A stretch of 35,491 bases of DNA, taken from a virus. The DNA lies in the IMG/VR virus record IMGVR_UViG_3300008516_000251, positions 1 through 35,491 of that record; one strand, written 5' to 3'. This document shows positions 23,954-30,786 of the stretch, piece by piece. The notes beneath the pieces were generated by a model. It was not told the DNA's origin and made no database searches. It was given only the letters and a program-made list of their open reading frames with translations. Position numbers and translations under genes: made by a program. Within the stretch, counting starts at the first letter, position 1. Every line of letters starts with the position of its first letter.

Positions 23954-25130
23954 CGTACCTGGATGTGGTGGGCGTTATCACGCGAAGGGATACTGCCAAA
24001 AACACTATAGCCGAAGTTGGAGAGGTAAGCCGTTGGAGGAGATGATAAGCAAATCTATAGGTGGGATACTGTGCCGTCTGTGCGACACTTGGAAACCAGC
24101 AGACGAGTTTGACATCTCGAAGAGTTGTAAGATCGGGAGGCGTTTCACTTGTAAAGTATGCGACAAGGGACTACACGGCGAGAATAATAAAAGAGTCAGT
24201 CGGGAATATTATCACGCCAATAAAGAAAAGTGTAATAAAGCCACTCAAGCGTGGCAGACAGAAAACAAAGATAAACTGCGGTTAACTCAAAAATATTGGA
24301 TCGCACACAGATACAATCACGACGAGATTTACAAGAAAGCACACCTTATCCGCACACGCACCAACAAAGCCTATAAAGTATTTCTTGACAGCGGCGTACA
24401 TATGGTATCTAGAAACGGCGATATGGACTATGAGGCAATCTTTGAGCATCTGGGTGAATGTCCTGGAGAATACGGAAGAGGATCTGGACTAATGACATTC
24501 GACCATATTATCGGATTAAGGCTACTCGACCTCACAGATCCCATAGAATGGAAAATCGCTGTTCATCCCCGCAACATTAGATGGATGTTGTGGGAAGACA
24601 ACTATCAGCGGGATCGCGGCTGGACTCAAGAAATTCTAGAACTCTATAGGGAACTACACAAAGAAGTGGCTCCTGTCGAGACGAAGAAATGCGCACGATG
24701 TAAAGAAACAAAAGAACTAACTAAAGAAAACTTTCCAATACATAAACAAACATACTGCCGAATATGTGATAGGGCTATGGCCAGAGAATATTATAATAAA
24801 GACAAAGAAAAACACAAAATACGAAAAAGGAAACAACATTTGGCATATTATGTAGCGAACGGAAAAAGACTGGTTAAGTATATCAAGGAAGTTGGTGGCT
24901 GTGAGGATTGCGGAGATGTAGACTTGCCAGTCTATTGCTATGATTTTCATCACCTAAAGCCAGAGGAAAAGAAGTTTTCAATATCTGAAAAAATGGGACG
25001 CGCTCCTTGGACTACTTTGGCAAAGGAAATTAAAAAATGTGCCCTACTTTGTTGTAACTGCCATCGCAAGAGAACAGCCGTGGCGAACAACTATCATTGG
25101 TATTTGGAGGAAGATGATGAAGATTGCTAG
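23934..25130 (+). CDS. Double-HNH endonuclease with zinc fingers, 398 aa
   Basis: AAGGAGG precedes ATG 23934. Domains in order: a C6-x4-C11-x9-C21-x2-H24 finger; a zinc ribbon C47..C50/C73..C76 with the WKPADEF pattern; a first HNH (FDH at 189-191, HPRN with N214, DNYQR near 223); a second zinc ribbon C253..C256/C275..C278; and a second HNH with structural cysteines (C323, C326, DFHH 337-340, LLCCNCHRKR 371-380). The second HNH looks complete, and the first lacks the cysteine pairs. It probably nicks or cuts DNA, either as a homing-type enzyme or as the nuclease partner of the overlapping methyltransferase. Two ribbon-HNH halves in one chain suggest an internal duplication of the architecture. 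Confidence 0.8.
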   Translation: MVTRVCSVPGCGGRYHAKGYCQKHYSRSWRGKPLEEMISKSIGGILCRLCDTWKPADEFDISKSCKIGRRFTCKVCDKGLHGENNKRVSREYYHANKEKCNKATQAWQTENKDKLRLTQKYWIAHRYNHDEIYKKAHLIRTRTNKAYKVFLDSGVHMVSRNGDMDYEAIFEHLGECPGEYGRGSGLMTFDHIIGLRLLDLTDPIEWKIAVHPRNIRWMLWEDNYQRDRGWTQEILELYRELHKEVAPVETKKCARCKETKELTKENFPIHKQTYCRICDRAMAREYYNKDKEKHKIRKRKQHLAYYVANGKRLVKYIKEVGGCEDCGDVDLPVYCYDFHHLKPEEKKFSISEKMGRAPWTTLAKEIKKCALLCCNCHRKRTAVANNYHWYLEEDDEDC

Positions 25131-26331
25131 TTTTTTCAGCGGTGCTGGTGGGATGGATTTAGGTTTTATAAATGCTGGACACGAGATAGTGTTCGCTATG
25201 GACTTCGATAAGTATGCTTGCCAATCGTATTCCAAGAATATCGGAGACATTGCTTGTATGAACTTTAATGATCTGGACGCCTCTAAAGTCCCAGAAGCGG
25301 ATGTGTGGATTGGTGGACCTCCGTGCCAAGACTTCTCGATAGCGGGCAAGGGAGCGGGCATAGAGGGCGAGAAAGGAAAGTTAATCAACAAGTATGTGGA
25401 TATGATTGGATTGCGAAAGCCTCGTTGGGTCGTGATTGAAAATGTAAAGGGTCTTATTTTCAAGAAACACAGACCAGCATTTGATGCTTTGATCGCCAAA
25501 CTGGAATCATTTGGGTATGTTGTAAGTTGGAAGGTTCTTAACTCCAAAGACTTCGGCGTCCCACAGAATAGGAACCGAGTGATTATAGTATGTGGTGATA
25601 AGGAGTTTTGTTTTCCAGAAGGTATTGAATTAGATAAGTGCGTCGGGGACATAATGGATGACTGTGTCGATGAGAAGTTCTATTTATCTGACAAGGCGAA
25701 GATTAAACTAAAGGATGTGGAAAAGAAATGTCCTGAAGATGTAGCCAGTACTGTGACGGCAGGCTACTATAAACTAGGATGGCGTGGAAACCATATTAAA
25801 GTAAACAAACTTGGCTTCGTTGGCAATGAGGGTGTGATTGGGCAAGGCGGGTTGCTGAACAGAGTATATGATGCTTATGGGTGTGCTCCCACTATGATAA
25901 CATCTGGTGGCAGACTGATCAAGGTAGGACATATTGGAGAAGCAAACTCTCAAGCCAATAGGGTGTATAATACCGAGGGCATAGCGTCCACTCAATGTGG
26001 AACTGCTGGAGGACTTGGTGGTAAGACAGGATTGTATAAAGTAAAAGAAATCTCTCCTAGATATAGAGAAGGAACAGAGAAGAGGATGCCACTATCACAG
26101 AGAGTGTATGACGGTTATGATGGCGGACTATCTATAGCGGTTATGACTGGTGGTAACCCGCCGTATAAACTTAACGAGCGAATCAGGAGACTTACTCCTA
26201 GAGAGTGTGCCAGACTACAGGGATTCCCAGAGGACTATGAACAGATAGTGAGCGACACACAATTTTACAAGCAGATGGGCAATGCTGTCACGGTTAATGT
26301 GGCGGAATGTCTAGCAAGGAGAATGAAATGA
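25117..26331 (+). CDS. DNA cytosine-C5 methyltransferase, 404 aa
   Basis: The start MKIASFFSGAGG at ATG 25117 (GGAGG upstream) puts motif I at residues 6-16. Motif IV GGPPCQDFS carries the catalytic C70. Motif VI is ENV at 108-110, motif VIII is QNRNR at 150-154, and motif X is QMGNAVTVNVA near the C-terminus. The long target-recognition part (about 200-360) holds repeated RVYD..G...T...GG units. It transfers a methyl group from SAM to cytosine in a specific site that cannot be read here. The gene overlaps the HNH stop by 14 bases. It may protect phage DNA from host restriction or from its own HNH enzyme. All key residues are present. Confidence 0.93.
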   Translation: MKIASFFSGAGGMDLGFINAGHEIVFAMDFDKYACQSYSKNIGDIACMNFNDLDASKVPEADVWIGGPPCQDFSIAGKGAGIEGEKGKLINKYVDMIGLRKPRWVVIENVKGLIFKKHRPAFDALIAKLESFGYVVSWKVLNSKDFGVPQNRNRVIIVCGDKEFCFPEGIELDKCVGDIMDDCVDEKFYLSDKAKIKLKDVEKKCPEDVASTVTAGYYKLGWRGNHIKVNKLGFVGNEGVIGQGGLLNRVYDAYGCAPTMITSGGRLIKVGHIGEANSQANRVYNTEGIASTQCGTAGGLGGKTGLYKVKEISPRYREGTEKRMPLSQRVYDGYDGGLSIAVMTGGNPPYKLNERIRRLTPRECARLQGFPEDYEQIVSDTQFYKQMGNAVTVNVAECLARRMK

Positions 26332-26870
26332 CAGAGCATTCGATCAATATGAATATGGAAGAACAAGCAAGATATGTTATTAATTCCGTTGGTGTTCGTA
26401 ACGGATTCCCAGAGAATTCTATAGAAACAACTGTCTGGCGATCGCTGATCGCCGACGAATACGAAGTCAGATTGTCATATGGAAGGAAATATGTGATTAT
26501 TACTTTGACAAGACACTTGCTAGATGCTTCGTCTGCTGGACAAGCACCTATGATTGTTGAGATGCTAGCCAATGGTGTTGAGAGATTGAGAGACGAGATT
26601 ATAAGGGCGTGGGGAGATTTGGGAGAAATACGAAGAGAAGTTACTGGGCTTGTTAGCGGCATTGGAGAGAGTATGAACCAGATGAGCACGAGAGGTTTGG
26701 CCGATTGGATCCCTCAAGAAAATCCGTTTAAACAAAAAGAGAGAATGGAAAAAGATATAGATGATATGCTAAAAGACTTTAGGGATTGGATAGTTTCGCT
26801 TGATGATTTAGATATCATTAACGAACTTGATGGTAGAATAGAGGAGTTGAAAATCAGCCTTTCTCCCTAG
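26328..26870 (+). CDS. Hypothetical protein of rightward operon, 180 aa
   Basis: ATG 26328 overlaps the methyltransferase stop as ATGA and has AAGGAGAATGA in front. The N-terminus is alpha/beta (TVWRSLIADEYEVRLSYGRK followed by YVIITLTR). The middle is helical (APMIVEMLANGVERLRDEII). The last 60 residues are a charged coiled coil. No signal peptide or membrane segment is seen. I do not recognise the family. As last gene of the operon it could be a modification accessory, replication or regulatory protein. Its end converges on and overlaps the last leftward gene by 17 bases. Confidence 0.7.
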   Translation: MTEHSINMNMEEQARYVINSVGVRNGFPENSIETTVWRSLIADEYEVRLSYGRKYVIITLTRHLLDASSAGQAPMIVEMLANGVERLRDEIIRAWGDLGEIRREVTGLVSGIGESMNQMSTRGLADWIPQENPFKQKERMEKDIDDMLKDFRDWIVSLDDLDIINELDGRIEELKISLSP

Positions 26871-27009
26871 CCCGTTTCTTACTCATACGGATGGCATACT
26901 CTTGTTTAAGTGCTTTTTGGTTTGTGGGATGGATCCCAAGTATACGATCACCCGAAGATGTATAAAGGACATATACAGTTTTACCTTTACGCTTTTCCTT
27001 TTTTATCAT
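26854..27009 (-). CDS. Small basic protein, 51 aa (paralogue of next gene)
   Basis: MIKKEKRKGKTVYVLY, then a turn, then RILGIHPT and a basic helix. It aligns with the 59-residue gene upstream at KTVxVLxxxSxxRxLGIxPTxxxA. ATG 27009 overlaps that gene by 23 bases. AAAGAG is a weak ribosome site. It is the last gene of the leftward unit, and its end overlaps the converging rightward operon. The function is unknown. The beta-hairpin-plus-helix layout with net positive charge could bind nucleic acid. Confidence 0.55.
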   Translation of the reverse strand: MIKKEKRKGKTVYVLYTSSGDRILGIHPTNQKALKQEYAIRMSKKRAREKG

Positions 27010-27166
27010 TCTCTTTAGCCTCCACCACAGCGAGTTTTTGTTTCATCTCTTTCTCTGCTTTGCGAGCCCTATACTCTGTTGGGTAAATTCCCAAGACGCG
27101 AGTTTCACTATTATTCCACAGCACCCACACAGTCTTGCTTTGTCTTGTTTCCTGTTTTACTGGCAT
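26987..27166 (-). CDS. Small basic protein, 59 aa (paralogue of previous gene)
   Basis: The product starts MPVKQETRQSKTVWVLWNNS and continues with VLGIYPTEYRARKAEKEMKQ, sharing its core pattern with the neighbouring 51-residue protein, so the two arose by tandem duplication. GAGGAGGGAGAAGCATA precedes ATG 27166, which overlaps the holin-like gene stop as TAATG. The function is unknown. Confidence 0.6.
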   Translation of the reverse strand: MPVKQETRQSKTVWVLWNNSETRVLGIYPTEYRARKAEKEMKQKLAVVEAKENDKKGKA

Positions 27167-27426
27167 TATGCTTCTCCCTCCTCATCGCCCTTGATCACCG
27201 TAATGTTAATGTCTTCAGAATTATCTGTTTGTGCCATGCCGCGATGTTGAAACACATTGCCAGCGATATAAGTGCCCAGGACAAGTCCCGCCGTAGACAC
27301 CCACAGAGCCCCTGATAGTATAACTGGTAATCCGAACAATGGGGCACATACTAAAACTGTAGCCACAAGCATTATCACACAGGATAGCCAAAACTTTCTG
27401 GACTGTAGTTTCTCAAGCAATTTCAT
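27166..27426 (-). CDS. Holin-like two-helix membrane protein, 86 aa
   Basis: Two hydrophobic segments lie at about residues 12-34 and 37-58 (FWLSCVIMLVATVLVCAPLF and VILSGALWVSTAGLVLGTYI), with a basic start and an acidic, soluble C-terminus. Size and layout suit a class II-type holin or holin accessory that permeabilises the inner membrane at lysis. The neighbour is a second small membrane protein, another hint of a lysis cassette, though no endolysin is recognised nearby. ATG 27426 overlaps the preceding stop as ATGA. Confidence 0.55.
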   Translation of the reverse strand: MKLLEKLQSRKFWLSCVIMLVATVLVCAPLFGLPVILSGALWVSTAGLVLGTYIAGNVFQHRGMAQTDNSEDINITVIKGDEEGEA

Positions 27427-27617
27427 TTTTCTAGTTTGCCAAGTATGTTGGCGATATCTTTCGAGTTCTCGTCGACCTTCTCCTCGATGCGTATAAGTGC
27501 GTGATGAAAATCATTAGTCAAAGATTTCTCTATGCTGCGCAGGTGAAGTGTAAGTTTCCATACACTTCCCGCTATTGCTATCACTAGCGTGACTGCTATT
27601 CCCAATTCAATTAACAT
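27423..27617 (-). CDS. Single-span membrane protein with coiled coil, 64 aa (holin/spanin-like)
   Basis: AGGAGACACTA precedes ATG 27617. One membrane helix at residues about 4-24 (LGIAVTLVIAIAGSVWKLTL) is followed by an amphipathic coiled coil to the end (LRSIEKSLTNDFHHALIRIE...). This is the layout of XhlA-like lysis accessory or i-spanin-type proteins. Pairing with the two-helix protein downstream supports a lysis module. The precise class is unproven. Confidence 0.55.
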   Translation of the reverse strand: MLIELGIAVTLVIAIAGSVWKLTLHLRSIEKSLTNDFHHALIRIEEKVDENSKDIANILGKLEK

Positions 27618-27631
27618 TAGTGTCTCCTATT

Positions 27632-27937
27632 TTAATCATTACCTACTACTCCTCCGCTCACAGCCCTATATAGCACAAGTAGGTTCCACACATCTTTTAT
27701 AGAAATGCTTTCAAAAGGATTTATATTGGCGACTTTATATTTGCCTATAAAATCCTTGGCACCATCCGCTGGGATTATGATACGCTTGGTAGTATCTACA
27801 ATTCTCCCATCAAGTTCAGATGACATCACTATCAAGTCTATCTGTAACTTGTATGTGGGGCCGCCGTTGGAAAAGTCGGCTATTACTTTGTAATTATTTA
27901 TGTCAAAAATATGACCATCGGGCATAATATATGTCAT
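27632..27937 (-). CDS. Hypothetical protein, 101 aa
   Basis: ATG 27937 (MTYIMPDGHIFDINNYKV) is preferred over one nine bases upstream. It has AGGATG at the right distance and overlaps the fibre gene stop as TAATG, the junction used repeatedly in this genome. The product is beta-rich, then helical (SISIKDVWNLLVLYRAVSGG). It sits between a fibre and the lysis-type genes, a common place for fibre chaperones, but I see no motif to prove that. Confidence 0.55.
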   Translation of the reverse strand: MTYIMPDGHIFDINNYKVIADFSNGGPTYKLQIDLIVMSSELDGRIVDTTKRIIIPADGAKDFIGKYKVANINPFESISIKDVWNLLVLYRAVSGGVVGND

Positions 27938-30045
27938 TAAATACATCCTATTTTTTTAACACAGACTTTCAGAAAATACAATTGAAACGCTTTTGGTAAT
28001 GGGTTCATCCCAAATGCTTCAATATAGTCTCCAGCGTTTAGCGTATCAATATATACGAGATGATTACCATATTTCTCAACTATAGGACCTCCTGGCGGCG
28101 GCTGAAAATTGATTTGATACGAGCGCGTAGAATCCAAAGTACTATTTTTGAATAAAGAAAAATACATTCTCCAACCAGAAGAGTTGTTCCAGGCTAGATT
28201 TATATTGATCTCATACAGACCAGAGACACCTGCTGTGATTCTGTTACCAGTGCTGACGGTCATATTTAGAGATCCGTCATCCACAAACGGCCCCTGTAAT
28301 TTATACCATGTTCCTGGAGACGGGTTTGTCGTGGTAGTAGCGGTTTGATTAATGTTTCCATAATACATAGCACCGTGGGCTTCACAAAATTGTGATATTT
28401 GAAGTGTCTCGTTGCCGCCGTCATTGAGTGTTGTTATTTCAATTCCAGAACCACCTACAATCTTATCTTCTAGGTATCCGTCTGTCGTATCATTACCAGA
28501 AACCTTGATAGTGTGTAGATCATCGAATGTGGCGTAAGCATCTGTAAATGCTAAATCTTCTTGTACTAAATAGGCATCTGTAAAACTCAAGTCTGGTGGT
28601 GTGTGATGAGCATTGGGATCGGCAGTATGACCACCGTATTCAATAACATCAACATAGCCGTCATCTACCCACGCCATTGTTGCATAACTATCTATATCTG
28701 AATATACGAGATAAGGTCCAGTCACTTGATAGGAGTCGAGTAGTGTCAAATCTGCTTTGAGAGCAAGTTCTTCGTTTGTGGCATAGGCATCTAATAGAAA
28801 CTTTTCAGCATAGCCATCAATATCTGAATATGTTATGTATGGCCCAGTTTCTTGGTAAGCATCAAGTAAATGTTTTTCAGCATAACCATCGATATCTGTG
28901 AATGTAATGTATGGACCAGTTTCTTGGTAAGCATCAAGTAAATGTTTCTCGGCATAACCATCGATATCTGTGAATGTAATGTATGGCCCAGTTTCTTGGT
29001 AAGCATCAAGTAAATGTTTCTCGGCATAACCATCGATATCTGTGAATGTAATGTATGGACCAGTCTCTTGGTAAGCGTCAAGTAAATGTTTTTCAGCATA
29101 GCCATCAACATCAGTAAAAGTAATGTATGGCCCAGTTTCTTGATAAGCATCAAGTAAATGTTTCTCGGCATAACCATCGATATCTGTGAATGTAATGTAT
29201 GGACCAGTTTCTTGATAAGCATCAAGTAAATGTTTCTCGGCATAACCATCGATATCTGTGAATGTAATGTATGGACCAGTCTCTTGGTAAGCATCAAGTA
29301 GAGTTAAATCTGCTTTAAGAGAAACTGCATCGGTTGTAGCATACCCATCTATATCTGTGAATGTAATGTATGGACCAGTTTCTTGGTAAGCATCAAGCAA
29401 AGTCAGATCTGCTTTAAGATCTACTTCAGCATTGGTAGCATATGAGTCCAGAAGACTTTTTTCAGCATACCCGTCGATGTCCGTGAATGTAATATATGGC
29501 CCAGTTTCTTGATAAGCGTCGAGCAGAGTTAAGTCTGCCTTAAGAGCCACAGCATCAGTTGTAGCATACCCATCGATATCTGTGAACGTAATATATGGTC
29601 CAGTCTCTTGGTAGGCGTCAAGTAAATGTTTCTCGGCATAACCATCGATATCTGTGAATGTAATGTATGGCCCAGTCTCTTGATAAGCATCCAAGAGACT
29701 TTTTTCAGCATAGGAATCAAGCAATGACTTTTCAGCATACCCATCTATATCTGTGAATGTAATGTATGGCCCAGTCTCTTGGTAAGCATCAAGTAAATGT
29801 TTTTCAGCATAGGAATCAAGCAATGACTTTTCAGCATAACCATCAACATCTGTAAAGGTAATGTATGGACCAGTTTCTTGATAACCATCACCAACCCACT
29901 TTTGAGAAGCATAGCCGTCCAAGGCGGCAGAAGACACATACGCGTCGAGAAGAATTTTCTCGGCATAGCCATCTATGTCTGTAAATGTAATGCCATCAGC
30001 AGATGCGCTGCCGACCGCGTCGTTTGTCCAGCGATCTCCAATCAT
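27937..30045 (-). CDS. Repetitive tail fibre protein with C1q-like head, 702 aa
   Basis: AGAGGTAACTA precedes ATG 30045. Residues 56 to about 455 are fourteen units based on a 24-residue repeat (QETGPYITFTDIDGYAEKHL + LDAY), some enlarged with DGYATTDAVALKADL inserts of the kind seen in phage fibre shafts. Then comes a GN..GYLEDKIVGG linker shared with the first fibre. The last 150 residues form a C1q/TNF-like beta domain (GNRITAGVSGLYEININLAW). It is probably a trimeric spike or fibre with a repetitive shaft and a receptor-binding head. It has eighteen Asp-Gly-Tyr tripeptides, the densest in the genome. Confidence 0.75.
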   Translation of the reverse strand: MIGDRWTNDAVGSASADGITFTDIDGYAEKILLDAYVSSAALDGYASQKWVGDGYQETGPYITFTDVDGYAEKSLLDSYAEKHLLDAYQETGPYITFTDIDGYAEKSLLDSYAEKSLLDAYQETGPYITFTDIDGYAEKHLLDAYQETGPYITFTDIDGYATTDAVALKADLTLLDAYQETGPYITFTDIDGYAEKSLLDSYATNAEVDLKADLTLLDAYQETGPYITFTDIDGYATTDAVSLKADLTLLDAYQETGPYITFTDIDGYAEKHLLDAYQETGPYITFTDIDGYAEKHLLDAYQETGPYITFTDVDGYAEKHLLDAYQETGPYITFTDIDGYAEKHLLDAYQETGPYITFTDIDGYAEKHLLDAYQETGPYITFTDIDGYAEKHLLDAYQETGPYITYSDIDGYAEKFLLDAYATNEELALKADLTLLDSYQVTGPYLVYSDIDSYATMAWVDDGYVDVIEYGGHTADPNAHHTPPDLSFTDAYLVQEDLAFTDAYATFDDLHTIKVSGNDTTDGYLEDKIVGGSGIEITTLNDGGNETLQISQFCEAHGAMYYGNINQTATTTTNPSPGTWYKLQGPFVDDGSLNMTVSTGNRITAGVSGLYEININLAWNNSSGWRMYFSLFKNSTLDSTRSYQINFQPPPGGPIVEKYGNHLVYIDTLNAGDYIEAFGMNPLPKAFQLYFLKVCVKKIGCI
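28685..29880 (-). repeat. 72-bp (24-codon) tandem repeat array in fibre gene
   Basis: Fourteen units begin with Q-(E/V)-TGPY. Those between about 28830 and 29290 are nearly identical at the DNA level and exactly 72 bp apart, so this part amplified recently and can expand or contract by recombination. The outer units are more diverged and carry inserts. Confidence 0.9.
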
Positions 30046-30048
30046 TAG

Positions 30049-30408
30049 TTACCTCTGTTTCTTGACACAGATGGCATAGGTCAATCCGCCCGTGCCAGAA
30101 GTTCTCTGCCACGATATCCGCATATATTTTGCAGCGACATCAGACATGTCGGCAAACCAATTAACATCGTCGCCAGCAGTTACTGTGTATCCGTCCAGAT
30201 ATTGTCTTGGACTGCTACTATCATATAAACGCATAGGTGTCCAAGACCCAAGTATATTGCCCACTTGGATTTGGATTTTGCCAGCGGCGTCTGTGTTATC
30301 AACAACAAAGTGGACACTAATATTTGCCGCATGGCTTATCATATATGGATCTGTAGTCGCACTGACACTCATGGCGAAGTAGCCATCGGGACTTATAGCA
30401 TTAGGCAT
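30049..30408 (-). CDS. Small beta-sandwich virion protein, 119 aa (paralogue A)
   Basis: AAGGTG precedes ATG 30408. It aligns end to end with the 117-residue neighbour: an N-terminal DGY..(L/M)S.(T/S)...DPY(M/V), a middle (V/Q)..G.I..Q(V/I)(G/S)N, and an end AKY(M/V)R(I/V).W....GTGGL.Y. Such short beta proteins with 'RISW.R..GTGGLTY' endings are common structural components in tailed phages. It probably forms part of the tail or head surface. It has two Asp-Gly-Tyr tripeptides. Confidence 0.6.
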   Translation of the reverse strand: MPNAISPDGYFAMSVSATTDPYMISHAANISVHFVVDNTDAAGKIQIQVGNILGSWTPMRLYDSSSPRQYLDGYTVTAGDDVNWFADMSDVAAKYMRISWQRTSGTGGLTYAICVKKQR

Positions 30409-30416
30409 TTTTCACC

Positions 30417-30770
30417 TTATTTTTTAGCACAGATATGATAGTCTAATCCGCCTGTCGAGCCACCAGATTTTACCCAGCGAACGCGTACATATTTGGCTGG
30501 TGCGTTCTCGTCAAGATTCCACATTACATTGAATGGACCACCAAGACAATCGTATCCGTCTTGTTTGGTGCCTGCCCCATCCCAATAAAACGCATCATAC
30601 CAATCACTTCCGTTGTTGGAAATCTGACAGGCGCATTCTCCTGTTGCTGCGTTATCATCATCTACAACTACCTGAATTCCTACTTTCGAACTGTGTGTCA
30701 TTACATACGGATCACTATCTATCGTTGCCGATAGCAACATATAACCGTCTGCGTTACTTCTATTGGCCAT
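30417..30770 (-). CDS. Small beta-sandwich virion protein, 117 aa (paralogue B)
   Basis: GGAGGGCACGGAATA precedes ATG 30770. It is a tandem paralogue of the preceding entry, sharing DGY near the start, DSDPYVM, QISNNGSDWYDAF and AKYVRVRWVKSGGSTGGLDY. It also has two Asp-Gly-Tyr tripeptides. The two genes are eight bases apart and presumably form a hetero- or homo-oligomeric structure. The function is inferred from the late-gene context only. Confidence 0.6.
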   Translation of the reverse strand: MANRSNADGYMLLSATIDSDPYVMTHSSKVGIQVVVDDDNAATGECACQISNNGSDWYDAFYWDGAGTKQDGYDCLGGPFNVMWNLDENAPAKYVRVRWVKSGGSTGGLDYHICAKK

Positions 30771-30786
30771 TATTCCGTGCCCTCCA

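Noticed and set aside
25044-25652. Leftward 202-codon open frame inside the methyltransferase
   Set aside because: Antisense shadow of the catalytic motifs of a clearly real gene; composition is Pro/Ser/Ile-rich without any motif.
28685-29880. CRISPR array or diversity-generating retroelement
   Set aside because: The repeats are in-frame coding units without unique spacers, and no reverse transcriptase, template repeat or cas gene is present.
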